Positions 24,873 to 38,400 of a stretch of DNA of 64,000 bases are shown here, piece after piece. Each line of letters opens with the position of its first letter. Within the stretch, counting starts at the first letter, position 1. Origin of the DNA: Parietaria judaica (Eukaryota; Streptophyta; Magnoliopsida; Rosales; Urticaceae); assembly GCA_954871525.1 (NCBI GenBank), contig OX940870.1, positions 14,725,501 to 14,789,500 on the forward strand, written 5' to 3'. The notes beneath the pieces were generated by a model. The model ran no database searches and was not told where the DNA came from. It saw nothing but the letters and a program-made list of their open reading frames with translations. Position numbers and translations under genes: made by a program.

Positions 24873-27198
24873 GGTTAGTTCCAGCGAGTCATCGCGACTC
24901 CACCCCAACCCAAAATTTAGACCAGAATGTAAACTTTTTATTCAATTACCGAGGAATTTTTTCTTTTAGTAAACACTTTTCATTCAACTAATCAACCTTC
25001 AAATATGTCAAACCATTATACTATGGTACATTTTGAATTTAAACTAATTGCCACAAAAGTAGAAAAATTTACGTAGTAAAATACTGAATAATCAACAATA
25101 ATTGAAAAAGAATCATGAAATTATGGGAGAGCAATTTGGCCTTGCATGCTCCATGCACATCATGGAGATTTAAAGACTCCATGCTCTGGAAGACTGCAAC
25201 ATACTGGGATCACTCTTTCACTTTAAAGAGTTTGATACTGTTGATGATGTTTTTACTTTGTAATTTAATAATATGAATATCTATCTATCTATATAACAGT
25301 AGACAATTGATATTTTGGTGTTTATAGAGTTTGAGTTATTATTGGCCTTGGCTCCGGACTTATTTGGCTCTTTTGAAAACGATATATGATATATTTTTAA
25401 GAGAAAATTTTAAATAACTCGGATATTTTTAGTTTTTATTATTCAAAATTCCATATCTTCCTGTATATTTCTTGGAATTATAATTTGGGTTTACTTTTAA
25501 GATTGTATATTTCCATTTTTCACTAGAATGGGAAGAAAAAATATGTGGGTATTCTTCGTCAATAATGTTCACCATGCCTTTTTACAACCATCCAATTATG
25601 TAGGTGAAATAAATAAGAATTAGGCTCTTTCTCCCATTCTAATGATTTTGATTACATATGTAGAAAAGATAGCCTAATTACTGTTATTAGACATGACAGA
25701 AAATATAATTAGTAAATGATAATACATATATCAACAGTTTTCTCAATATATATATATTATATATATATAAATAAAAAAAAAATTAAACAAATTGGTAAAG
25801 TCGTTGTCAATTAGCTGCTGTAATCCATTTATTAAGGCGTGCGACATAAATATAAGACAATAAGAGAAGGATGAAACGACATCATGATCACTAAACTCAG
25901 TCACTCTCCTTAAACTCATCATATTGCATGTAGATTTTGCTCCAATTGATTAGCAACACCACTTAGGATCCCTACATTAAAAAAGTGACACCTACTTCTA
26001 GTTCAAAATAGGATATATAATAACAGCATCATTATTTCATGAGTTGTATATTACTAATTTATATTAGATTAAAATTTTAGTTTAATTTTCTCAGTTTTTG
26101 TGTCCCAATTTCTTGATCAATTCTTTTTTACTATTGCAAAAATAAATATAAAAATTGGGCTATATGCGCCAAACTACATATTATAGATACAAATTATATA
26201 TATGATAATTATATTATACCATACGTAATATGTCCCAACACGTTAGGGTTATATAATTCGATGGACATTCAAAAATGATTAATGTATACGAAACCTATTT
26301 TCATTCCCAGCTAAACCAAAAAAGAAGAGACAAAAGTAGGATGGTTTTAATTAAGACTAGAATAAACCGTCACATCTCTAGTGATTGTATTACTTGTAAA
26401 TTGTGGTTTGTGAATAGTGATAAATAATGTGTTTACCAATTTTATATGTTCTTTTTATAGTAATAGTATAAATAGAGACATGAGAGGCTAGCTTGGAATC
26501 TCGTGCTCCAAAAGCAGCTTTTGTTGCTAAGAATGTGGAAAAACACATAGCAGAATGATCTCGAGCCATGTGCTTTTCATCGTCTCGTACGATATTACTA
26601 TAGAGTATGTTGTAATTGAAGACTTATTTTCGAAGATTCAACGTAAAACAAACAATATGCATCGCGTAAACTTTCTCTTCAATAAATTTAAACGATCCAA
26701 GAATGGAACTGTATTTTTTTAATATAAATATTGATATAAAAAGAATGCGTGGATATGATTTATTTAAATAATTCATCCTCCATGGTTAAATTGGAGTAAA
26801 AGTAAAAATAAGACATGAAAAAAAACACGATTGATAAATATTGATTTTTTTTTTGTTTAAGCTTTTATTCACTATTTATACCTATACGATAATTTAAATA
26901 GACAGATCATTTTCACTCTTTTTTTTTTAATTTAAAATAATGTTGTATACTTGTATGTTGTATTACGCAAATTATAGTAAAGATTGCATGAATACAATAT
27001 ACAAGTCAAGGACCGTTTGTTGATATGTCAACGTACCGAATTATGTTGCTTGCAAGGCAAGGCATGTCCGCTATTTGTGTAAAATAAACAATCAGAATTC
27101 GAAACCAGGCTTACCTTAGGTAATTCTTTCCATTTTAGGAAAATTAGAAAAGTAAAAGAAACCTAGAAGTTTGAACCAAGTTATATAAATACAGTATG

Positions 27199-27247
<49 letters not shown>

Positions 27248-28832
27248 CCAAGTCAACATAGTCATATATAGCCATGATATGAACATGATCAGTATGAAGT
27301 ACAATCTCTTCACGCCCAACTAATTTGAGTGGCAAAGTGGTCCAAACATATCGCGATATATCAATTGACAAACATCAAATTATTAGGAGAGCCTATGCAC
27401 TAATATTTATTTATAATTACAATTTGAGCAGACAAAATTATGATGTTACATACATATCTCCTGGTAACACAAGAAATCATTATATATCTGTTTTCATATG
27501 ATGTAAAGCAAACAGGCTATTTAAGCACAGAATGTGCTTTGTTTGAAGCATGTGAAATCGGTACTACTTTCATATTAATTCATTTCCTTAAACTATGATT
27601 GTAATCAATTCTATTTATTTTCAATCCAATATTCTAAGAGCCGTCGGTATGACATGAAAATGTTTTTACATAGTTCGGTACTTCTATCTACTCATGGACA
27701 TTTTCGAATAATTAATCCACAATCCGAGGGTCGCGTTTGGTTGAAGTGATACACTTGATTCCGGTGAGTTTTTTTTTTTTCATCATAAAACTGCACATGC
27801 CATATAAGTTAATCAACTTGTAGACGTTAAAACGGTCAAAATTGTGGGCTCTCACTTGTCACTTCTTACCTACTATCGGATAACATTTATATTGAAAAAA
27901 AAAAAAAAAAAAAAAACCTCGATGAAATGTTCCGGGTCTAGTTTAAGGGGTGAAGATATAAAAATAGAGAACATGCAACGATCATAATGAAGTTAGCATG
28001 CAAGTCGCTGAAACTTTGAGGGCTCCACCAAAAAATAATTATGACATTCTAACTTTTACCATTCTTTATCTATTTTATATTATATAGTAACGTTTCGACC
28101 ATTCATTGCGCCGAGAACATGCTTTCCTTCACAAGATGGGGCATACCAAAGCTCATAAAGTAATCTTTTGATCCAGATGGATGAATTATACTGGGAAAAT
28201 TCAATCAAAGAAATTGACGTTGTATTATCTTATATATATATATATATAATATGGTCAGGTCAGTACTGTATATGGTGTATATGATCCCCATATGACATTA
28301 GAATAAAAAATTGGCGTTTCATGCAGTGAGTTGTGTGATCAAACGAACCACAAACGGATTCGGTCTACGATAAGCCTCCAAATTTTTAATAGAGTTTCAA
28401 ATGTAACCAAAGACTATTATTACACATTATTTTTTGATGATCGTGATAACGAAAATGATTAAGCAATAGGTTATAATTATTTGGAGCCAAAGCAGGGTTG
28501 AAAAGGAATTATCCTTGTCATTTAGCATGTCAATATATATTCCATGATGATTTCATTTGTGATCCCGATAGCTTTGGTGGTGGTGCCTGCTCGTAATCTA
28601 CTTAATTATCATTAATTATCCTTCACCTAATACATCCACAATCCCAAATCAACCAAATATGTGACACGTATCTACCAAGAGGAGACAAATCAACCCTGGT
28701 TTTGGATTTTTGGTTGCATTTATCGTTAATCACACGGGTTACTAAGCTAATGGGACTACATTTTCTCCAAAGCTTTCATAATTTTGGCCACTAATTAATA
28801 TGATAACTAATTGCATGGGTACCACCAAAATG
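24873..28832. other. AT-rich intergenic spacer
   Basis: No coding similarity. Contains (AT)n tracts at 25748-25770, 27201-27244 and 28230-28247, and a 20-A run near 27895. The IYIYIY open frames across 27116-27371 only translate the microsatellite. Confidence 0.4.
27201..27244. repeat. (AT)22 microsatellite
   Basis: Uninterrupted AT dinucleotide tract. Confidence 0.9.
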
Positions 28833-28849
28833 CCAGGCGGTATCTACTT

Positions 28850-28941
28850 TTTTATTTTTATTTTTATTTTTATGAGGATCGAATTTACAATCTCCGTTTT
28901 AAAGGTGGTGTGAAAATACCACTAGGCTATCCTAGCAACCA
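28850..28941 (-). mobile_element. Short tRNA-derived SINE
   Basis: On the minus strand it reads GGTGGTTGCTAGGATAGCCTAGTGG..., with a perfect pol III A-box (TAGCCTAGTGG). A B-box-like ATTCGATCC follows, and then an A-rich tail built of AAAAAT units. It is flanked by 17-bp direct repeats, CCAGGCGGTATCTACTT (28833-28849) and CCAGGCGGTATATACTT (28942-28958), with one mismatch. Length and layout fit a plant SINE inserted by LINE machinery. No functional tRNA fold expected. Confidence 0.75.
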
Positions 28942-28958
28942 CCAGGCGGTATATACTT

Positions 28959-30538
28959 AAATTAGCACATTGTTGTTATTAAGTGTAAAAGTCTTGTCAG
29001 CTTTTTCCCTTCCAAATAGAAAATTGGCGGTGTCAAAGAAGTAGAAGAAAAAAAAAACTTGATACGGACTCGATTTTTATTTTTGTATAATTTACTATAA
29101 GTTTAGTTTTTTCGATTTTAAGATTATTTATTGTAATATTTCACTTGGAAGTATATTTTTAACAATTGACTATAAGGTAATTTATAGATTTTTCAAATAA
29201 TTTTTAAAAAAAAAAGGAATTATAGCTAATAGCCTCCTTACTACGTATAGATTTCATTTTATCAAACATATGATTCTAATTTTAAAAAAAGTCAGATGTG
29301 GCATTAAAACTAATTTATCTATACCTATATTGCCCATGCGTATTATTTAGGTATTATGTACCAGTTTGTTTAAAAATTCCATGATTTTAGGTATTTTCAG
29401 TTTTGAACTTGACCAGTTGTGCAACGTAGAATGAATATTCAATTAGAATAATTATTAATTTCCTACAATACACACATAATATTCAACTCTCCCTCTCTCT
29501 CCCCGATCGACGACGCACATCCATGGCCTCGACGGTGCAGAGGGAAACGAGAAAGACTGTAGCTGGAAAACATATGGAGTGTGTTACACGCATTGATCTG
29601 GATTCGGATCAACATGGTTATGGTTGACGTTCTATTCATCATGTAATCTAGGCCCGAATAAACGTGCAAGACTTTAATTCCAGTATTAGGTTTCTTGCGA
29701 AGAGGCACGCCTCCGCCTCGTGCCGATCGACTTCCTCGATTTCGACTTCATCGTCGCCGCGGTTCACGACTTCACCGCACTTCTCCGTGCAGCGTCGATC
29801 CTGTCCGCGATACCATTGACGTCTTCCTTCGCCGTTGTCGCTGCCGTGGGGTTCACCAAGCACGGGCTGCTCAGTGCTTTGATGGATGCACATGGAATAG
29901 CCGAAGACATTGCGACGACAAGAAGGCCATGGCCTAGAAATTTTGTATGCATTGTGGGAGAAATTCAAATTATAGTTACCTAATTTAAAGGATTATTTAT
30001 TATTTTATATTTAATTAAAAAAATTGATAACATGCTACAATTAACGAAAACGAAAATAAATTATTCTTTTAAATTTATTTCTTAATTTTTTTAAATTCTT
30101 TTATTTTATAAATTGAAAAATTAAATTAAAAAATTAACATGGATACTAAATGCATAATTTTAATTTTAAACATTATTAATAATCAATGGTAAATAAGTAA
30201 TTTTATATTGATTAATGTAGTTTATTGGCTAGTATAGAATATTAACCAAACATTGACTATTTTATCAATTTTAAACCATCAAATTGGCTAGTTATCTTAA
30301 GCTCTCTTTTAAAAATTATTATAATTTTTTTTGTGTATTATCTTACCTTTATAAAACTAATCAACTTAAAAATTACTTAAAAGCAAACCACACCAATTCC
30401 GGCTTACTCGAATGGGGGACCAAGACTGGGCCTGATATTTGAAGCCCAAAATGCGAGTCAGAAAAGGCTTATGTGAGGAGCATCAAGGAGGCCTCAATTA
30501 TGTACCCTCCTCTAAAATTTTAAAATTAGATTGTGTAC
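28959..30538. other. Intergenic spacer with a GC-rich island at 29690-29960
   Basis: Mostly AT-rich. The stretch 29690-29960 is unusually GC-rich and open in several frames (for example plus 29720-29983 and minus 29764-29952), resembling an orphan coding fragment. I do not recognise any product and see no start, splice or stop structure that makes a gene. Confidence 0.3.
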
Positions 30539-30546
30539 GTTACAAC

Positions 30547-31540
30547 TAGACATGTCAATTGAGAAATTTTTAATGACAAAATATCATAAACAATATAAAT
30601 CATATTATAATTTATAAAGGTATCTATATATTCATGACCATATTATATCCAACTGTGGCTGTGGATATATAGTTCTTTAGTTTTTAATTAAATAATTTTA
30701 AATTTATTAATTAATTTCAAATTTTGCAAATGAAGTATCAATTCAGCATTTTGCGATTTTAAGTATAATTACATCATTTCTTTAATAGTTTCAATTTTAC
30801 AATCTATAATTACTAGTCACTTTCATAAATTATACTTAAAATTTGATGGTTCATTAATACTTTAAATCAATCAATTTTATCTCATAAATGTTAATTCTTA
30901 TCAAGTGATTTGTTGCCACATTCAATCATTTCGATTTCATAATTTACTTACAAATTTTTAATTCTCAATTCAATACTTTAAATTTTGATAGTTAATTATG
31001 GAATTAATCATGATTATACTAGTCTATAGCTTATTATAAATTGTAAAATTATGTAAAATATACTATGTATGATATATAATAGTTTATTTTACAATAACGT
31101 AACCTAGTAGTTTGATAGTATAAATGTATAATACAATTATATTTTTTGGTAGTTTGATAATATAAATATATAATATAATTAATTTTTTTGTATAATACAA
31201 TATGTAATTTTTTTATGTTTGTATTATTTTTAATTTGTATTGAGTTTCATTTACACGTTTCACTAAAAAAATGTAAATGATTATTGCATATCAACCCATA
31301 AAAAGTCAACCCGTTTTGGTTTGTGAAAAGCTTAATAAATTCGACTCGTAAAAGCCCGCCCTGCACCTCCCCGTGACATTTTGAGTTAGAGTTCATGGGC
31401 CGAGGTGGGCCTTGATGGCTCTTATTTATTCTGCCTCGCCCCGCAAATTGAATGGGGCGGATCGAGGCCGCCCTTTTTAATATGTGAGTTTAACAGATTG
31501 TGGGTCGGGCCGGCCCACCCCGACCCAGTTGACATCTCTA
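30547..31540. mobile_element. hAT-like non-autonomous element (994 bp) in the RLCK pseudogene 3' flank
   Basis: Ends are TAGACATGTCAA and TTGACATCTCTA (inverted). Flanking octamers are GTTACAAC and GTTATAAT, differing by two C/T changes. The intact RLCK gene keeps the uninterrupted sequence GTTACAATTCTACAAAAC at about 54938, which acts as an empty site. The interior is AT-rich with a GGGCCGGCCCACCCCGACCC-type right end; no transposase. Confidence 0.65.
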
Positions 31541-31699
31541 GTTATAATTCTACAAAACAAAGCAATTCCTAAACTGAAAATATAAAAATACAACAATACA
31601 TATATATATATCTCTCGCTTCTGGGCCTATTGGGCCCTATCGTTTATCGGGCAATCTATGGGAGACATCTGGCTCTAATTTTCTCGTCTTTGGTGCTGA

Positions 31700-32015
31700 C
31701 TAGATGGTGTTGACTTGGAGAAGAGAGTCAATGACTTGGCCCATGGAAGGTCGGTTCTTAGGCTCGGACTCGAGGCACACGAGGATGAGTTCCGCGATTT
31801 TGGAGGCTGCACGAAGGGGGTATTGGTCGCCAAGGCGAGGGTCTATGATCTTGCACAACAACTTCTTCTTCTGGCTGAGGGAGGGCTTGGCCCATTCAAC
31901 GAGCACGTGTTGCCCCGAGGGAGGGCTCTTGTCGAGCGCGCAGAAGCCTGTTAGCAGCTCGAGCAGCGCCGCGCCACGCCGAACCTGAAAACGTCACTCT
32001 TAATGTACTAATGCC
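31700..32015 (-). pseudogene. RLCK pseudogene, last exon
   Basis: Matches the last exon of the intact kinase at 55048-55490 (LVEWAKPSLSQKKK..., [35 protein letters not shown]). The acceptor AACAG and exon start are conserved, but the third codon is TAG where the intact gene has TTG. A 5-base insertion near 31960 shifts the frame, and the tail stops at QVNTI, losing about 40 C-terminal residues. Similarity continues into the 3' flank down to the hAT insertion at 31540 and beyond it to about 30510. The upstream exon of the same copy is at 47069-47685. Confidence 0.88.
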
Positions 32016-32141
32016 CTGTTTGATTCAATATGCAGATGCATGGTTCTAAGTTTGGAAGGATGTACTGGAAGTTGCTTAAGTAATTGAAGACCGCATTTAA
32101 TTCTTCAATGACTTTTGATATATGATAAGAATACTTCAAGT

Positions 32142-32799
32142 TAGGGGTGTGCATGGGTTGGATTGGGTCGACCCGAGGTAAAACATGAACCCGACCCGAT
32201 TTTATTGGGTTTTGGAAAACCAACCCAATCCGACCCAAAATTTTTGAAGGCCCAATCCAACCCAACCCGACAAACTCTGGGTTGGGTTGGATTGGGTTGG
32301 GTCATTGGCCTGAACTAAAATTAAAAAAATACATAAAAATATTTTACCAAATAACACTGAAATTTAAACCGCCAATCAATAAACATAAATTTCATATTAC
32401 TATTTTTAAACACCCAATTCAAAAATTAAACGTTATTATAGTCTTAAACATTAAATAACACAAGTACGGAACATAGTAGTAAACTAAACTAGAAACGTGG
32501 TCGTAATCATAAACTAGAAACATAGTCATAGACATTAAATAATGACTAAACATAAAAATGAGACTAACTACAAAAATATATTTGAAAAAGTTAACTAATT
32601 ATTTGAAGAAAAAAACTTGATTGGGTCAATTGGGCCGGCCCAACCCAATGCATCTAGCCCAACCCCAACCCGACTATTTATTCGGGTTGAACCCAACCCA
32701 ACCCGATAACTATTGGGTTAATTGGGTTGGGTTAGATTGGGGTTGGGTTAGATTGGATTGGGCTAAATTGTTGGGTTGGGTTTTTTTTGCACACCCCTA
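32142..32799. mobile_element. hAT MITE with GGGTTGGG-rich ends (658 bp)
   Basis: Terminal inverted repeats TAGGGGTGTGC...GCACACCCCTA and a perfect 8-bp target duplication CTTCAAGT (32134-32141 and 32800-32807). Both ends are filled with ATTGGGTTGGG / CCCAACCCGAC repeats; the centre is AT-rich. No open frame for a transposase. It lies in the intron of the split RLCK pseudogene. Confidence 0.9.
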
Positions 32800-33559
32800 C
32801 TTCAAGTAGTAGAAAAATGGAAATATATTGTGCAGAGCATGTAAATTATTCAAACATATTTCGATTAATCTATAACTCAGTATGATCATGTTAGATTATA
32901 AATTATCATGAAATGGTTAAAGAGTTCAATTTGAAAAAGAAAAAAAACACATATATCAACGATGAAGTCTAAAAAAAGGGTATTTTTAAGAAAAAGATTT
33001 TCTTAAGTCAGTCTATGATACATTGTTCTTCGAAAGAAAATATTATTATAATGATATATCCCATCAATACTTGTTGGGTTTTCTAAGATTTCTCATCTCC
33101 GGAAGCGGAAATTCGGGAGAATCCCAGAAAATACGGATCTAGATAAATAGATATATTAGACTTACTTGGAGAGAGAAAGTTTGCTCTAAGCGATTACTTT
33201 GATTCCTTGAGAACCGGATCTCCGAGTGCTTGTCGGAGGATTGTCTTCACGCCGTCCTCTACACCACGTCTTCTAGGAGATCACAAGCCACTCAAGCGTG
33301 CGGCCTGTACGTAGTCCACCACGTTGCTAACGGAACTTCTCTCGGAGAACGAAAATCGCCGGAACGGAATACTAGTTCCTAATCGGCGATTGGAAACGGA
33401 GAAAGACTCTCTTAGGAATAATAGAATTCGAAATCTCTCAATTGTGTGTGTAATGAGGTGGTCGAATTATCTATTTTTAGGGAGAGGAGAATCATCTCCA
33501 CTAATGAGAATAATCCCCATTAATGAAAATAATCTCCATTAATGTGTATCTCACGTAAT

Positions 33560-34198
33560 TGTTGGGATAAAGCGCAACCCAACGGAATCTCAATATCTCC
33601 CAATAGCCGCTGAAATATGAAGGCGATAATAATCAAAACACAACCACGAACACGAGACAATTTTAGCATGGAAAAACCCCCAAAACCGAGTAAAAAACCA
33701 TGGGACCCGTAGGCCGCCTAAAATCCACTATAATCAAGAGTGAGGTACAAAAAAAGTCTTCCCTAGATAAAATTTGAGGCATACATCATCATCATCATTA
33801 AGATCGAATACCAATCTCGGATTACAACAAACAAGCAAGAGAAGAACTTGTGAAAAAACGTTCTCACTAAACAGCCTCTGGTTTCCACTCTTCAGACCGA
33901 CCTAGAAAACTCCAAACCACATCTCCACCGTTCAAAACGTACCTCTATGTCTTAGCGCTCTGTCCAAAAATTACAACAGTGAACGAGTGCGCAATGACGA
34001 TTTTCCAGAGGGTCGACAAAACTGGGCGGAAACCGCATATTTGCTCTCTTTCTCTTGTTTTCTCTCTCTTCTTCACTCTTGAATTTTTTCATCACATCTA
34101 AGTCATTTAAGACCCAGGCTTCATGGGCCAGGTACATAGATCAATGGGTCAAAAATAACCCACATTGTTGGGCCTCCAAATAGGAGGGATACCCAACA
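33560..34198. mobile_element. Solo LTR (639 bp) inside the copia 3' LTR
   Basis: TGTTGGGATAAAG...ATACCCAACA, flanked by a perfect GTAAT duplication (33555-33559 and 34199-34203). The interrupted host LTR continues directly on both sides, as comparison with the uninterrupted partner at 43339-43835 shows. No internal coding region. Confidence 0.88.
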
Positions 34199-35489
34199 GT
34201 AATTAATTAGTTTCCTTTATATGAAGATCTCATATCAATAAGGAAAGTGATATATGCAATTAATATATTGATTATTCAACTATATTAATTACATATGATT
34301 CTATAATCAATATTCAATACCGTGAATCAATTGCATTAACTCACGTGGGCCCGCAAAAGGTCAAATCCCAATATTTGGGTTCTTATACCGCAAAGGTTCT
34401 ATCAATTTTGCACTTACACAAAGATGTCGGGATTTGAATTCCAGGTAACAATCTTTAGTGCCCTTGACCATTAATGGTCTTTTGATAAGTCTTTCTTTTT
34501 TAGCAATATCTTGTATTCTGAAACTCCGCTTCGTACTCCGCTTCCGTTGCAAGTTCGGTGTGACCCTAGAGAATTTCGCAGTGTTGGCCATGGGTCTTAA
34601 TCCATAAGTAACAAGAGGTCTCTGGTAAGACATTGTTACCCTCAATCTACAAAATTTTGGTGTTCTGATATTTTATCTTGCCTTATGACATCAAAGTAAG
34701 TATTTAAATTTCACATATAAGACATATCCCTTCTTGCCTATACATCTCGGAGAGTAACACAGACTATGAATTTAATACTTCTGTATTGCCACTTTCTTGC
34801 TTCCTGTTTTCTTGTATTAGGATCATTAACTTAATCAAGTGTAACTACATTACCGGCTTGAGCACAACCATGCTTTTATGATCTGTTACTTACAGGAGGC
34901 CCTGAGTTGTATAACTCCAATGAGGATAGACAATTATCATCTTGCATTAATCAATCCATTCAACAAATTTTATGACAAACCCAAAATAAGCTTTTATAAC
35001 TACCATTATGGGTACCGTTTAACTCCTTCAAAGTTCGTCACTCGCTAAGTAATGCAGTATGACCTCTGCTCAGATTTAAGGAATCATGTATCTCTGTCAT
35101 CTGTTCTGGAGACATTAGTGCCACCTTCTCAAGGTTTGATATCCATGTTGATCTCACAGAACGTGGGTCTGTCCGTCTAGAGTTCTCGTAGCTCTAGTCA
35201 ATGTGATATAAGAATGCAACTTCTCCCAAATCGAGAACTATTCTTTTTCTCCATATCACATACTAGTTGCAAACATGTCATATGCGCCCTCTTTTCTCAT
35301 TGTGACACTAAACTAGGGACCTTATAGAATGTCATCAAGTATGACAGACTAAGGACTTTATTTTAACAATATTAATAGTAATATGAAAAAATAATGAAAC
35401 TTGCCTTCGTATAAAATGCCCCAACTAATATATATTTAAAATAATGTCAAACATCAAGATAAAGAATTTGTTCACTAAATACAAAAATC

Positions 35490-38400
35490 TCAAAGGTATC
35501 TAATACCTATAGATTCTGTATGACGAATGTGCTTTTCACGAGACAGCGCCTTTGTCAATGAATCGGCCACGTTGTCGTCCGTGTCGATGCTCTGGATGTC
35601 CACATCTCTTCTGTTCACGATCTCTCGAATGAGGTGGAACTTTCTGAGTATGTGCCTTGTAGTCTTGGGTGTCCTGAGCTCTCTAGCTTGTGCGATGGCT
35701 CCGTTGTTGTCACAATAGAGTGGAACTGGATCAGCTATGCTCGGATCACACTTAGATTAGAAAGAAATTCCTTGATCCAAACTCATCTTTAGCTGCCTCA
35801 TTGGCAACTAAATATTCGACCTCAGTGGTGGAATCCGCTATCGTGGGCTGCTTAGTGCTAGTCCAAGTGATTGCACCACCGTTTAAACAGAATACAAACC
35901 CTGTTTGAGACCTGAAATCGTCCTGGTCAGTTTGGAATCTGGCATCTGTGTAATCAATTACATTCAGTATTTCAGCTCCGCCAAAAATCGAACATCTTTA
36001 CTTGGTTCTGTTAAGATACCTCAGAATGTTCTTTACGGCGGTCCAGTGACTATCACCAGGGTTTCCTTGGTAACGGCTTGTCATGCTTAAGGAAAATGAT
36101 ATATCCGGACGAGTACATGTCATGGCATATATTAGTACGCCAATCGCAGAAGCATATGGAACCTTTCTCATGGCTCTATCTATTCTGCCGTTTTCGGGCA
36201 TTGATCTTTTAACAAGTGCAACTTACGTGTCATGGGTATGAACCCTTTTTTAGACTGGTCCATGCTGAACTGTTTTGCAACCTTGTCAATGTATGTACTC
36301 TAACTTAAGACTATATTATTTTTAGCTCTATCTCTATAGATCTTGACTCCTAGAATAGAAGAAGCCTCGCCTAAGTTTTTCATTGAAAAGTTCTTTCCCT
36401 ACCACTCCTTTACTTTCTGGAGTTCCGGTATATCAGTCCCCATCATCAGTATGTCATCGACATATAGAATGAGGAAGATGATTTTGCTCCCACTGTTCTT
36501 CTTGTACACGCATGGGTCAATAGCGTTTTTAACGAAACCAAATTGTGTTATGATGTCATTAAAGCGCTTATTCCAACTTCGAGATGCATGCTTCAGACCA
36601 TAAATAGTTCTGTTTAACTTGCACACCTTTTGAGTGTGGTTTGGATCTATGGACCCTTCAGGTTGTATCATATATACTTCCTCTTCCAAAATCCCATTGA
36701 GGAAGGCAGTCCTTACATCCATTTGCCATATCTCGTAATCATAATACACGACAATAGCAAGCAAAATCCTAATAGACTTGAACATGGATACGGTAGATAA
36801 TGTTTCTAAGAAGTCCACACCATAAATATGGCAGAACCCTTTCGCAACCAATCTCCCTTTGTACGCTTGTACATTACTATCCATATCCCTCTTCTTCTTA
36901 AAGACCCATTTATATCCAATAGGTTTACCCCTTTGGATGCATCTACCAAGTCCCATACTTGGTTGACATACATGGAGTCCCATACATGCAGTCCCTCCTA
37001 CTGCTTCTATATAAGACTTTGGTTCATCATCTTCCAAGTCGTCGAAATCCTGCTCTTCTGATGAAATGAGCAGGTTCTACTTCTCAGAAGCATGATGACT
37101 TCTGTCATATCGTCGCAATGTGAGCGTGTCATCCGTTATTGTTGGACATATGTGTCCTTAAACAAGATATTTATCCATTTGTAAAAGATTATGACAAGTC
37201 GTTGAATAAAGATGATGCTTATTATAGTTTCTAGTAGAGTAAAATAGAATGTTTGATTCCTTAGTTCATAAAGGATGAAATTATGTTATTATTATCACAA
37301 CAAAGTCGATGTGAGGAAGAATTAATAATCATAATAAATGAACTTAAAACGTCCGTGACCTGATTAACTGGGTGGGAGCCCATTAATCGTGTAAGGTCAT
37401 TAATGTGACTAAGTGACAATCCTATTCTGGATTATGTGTGTGTCACACTCACTAGACGTGCATTAAGTATGAAGCGTCTTCATACTGGACTGGACCTGAC
37501 TTAAACTCAAGAAGTTATCATATAAGACCGTCATTGATAACTTGTAGTTGAGTCACACAATAATGATCAAATGGATAGTAGTTCTAAGTCCTGAGTGATC
37601 ATGAGTCCGAGCTACTGGCATGATTGTTCTTTGATTTAACCGTTAAAGAACACAAGATATTACCGCTGTTCCCAACACTATTATTTTGGGAACGTGATAG
37701 TCAGTATTAAGGATAGCTTGATTATAGACATGGGCATCACACAGCTCTCCTCAGAGTCATGATGATTCCCTTGATTGTCAGTGGTGAGAAGTGAGAGGTA
37801 CCCGTGCGCAACTTATGAATCGAAACCATAAGTGGGTTGCTCATAATATTACTGACAGAGTCAAGGATGAAAATGCAATGAGGGGGGCATTACGGTAAAA
37901 ATTGCCTGCTCATGTGTGAGTCATCAAGTGAAAGGACAATAACCCGAATTTGACTGTATCAATGGACATCCTTCTGTTATACAGGAACAATATATACCGT
38001 ATCACTAAAGAGTGCTGCCTTGGGTCTATAGTGGAATCACTTTGAGGTTTGACGAACAACTAGCAGTTCGTTAAAGCTTAAGTGATACGGGTCCATGGTC
38101 CCCACGATAGCTCCGTAACGGATGATACGTACGTGATTAAAATACATTCTGGATAATGTTTAATCATTTGGCTTGGCTTATAAAACTAACAATTCTGTGT
38201 CAGCCGTCAGATAGTTTTATCGTCACCGTGGCAAAAGTATCATATTTTGGTACACGGAATTAACTGATAAAAATAAAGTTAGAATTTAGATTTCTAACAG
38301 CACCATGTTGTTTTATATTAAATTCTAAGCAACTTTGCTTTTTGAACCAAGTCATTTAGACTTACGGTTTGTGATTGATGGATTTTCTAAGTTTATGACT

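Noticed and set aside
27116..27371. Open frames rich in IYIYIY
   Set aside because: Translation of an AT microsatellite.
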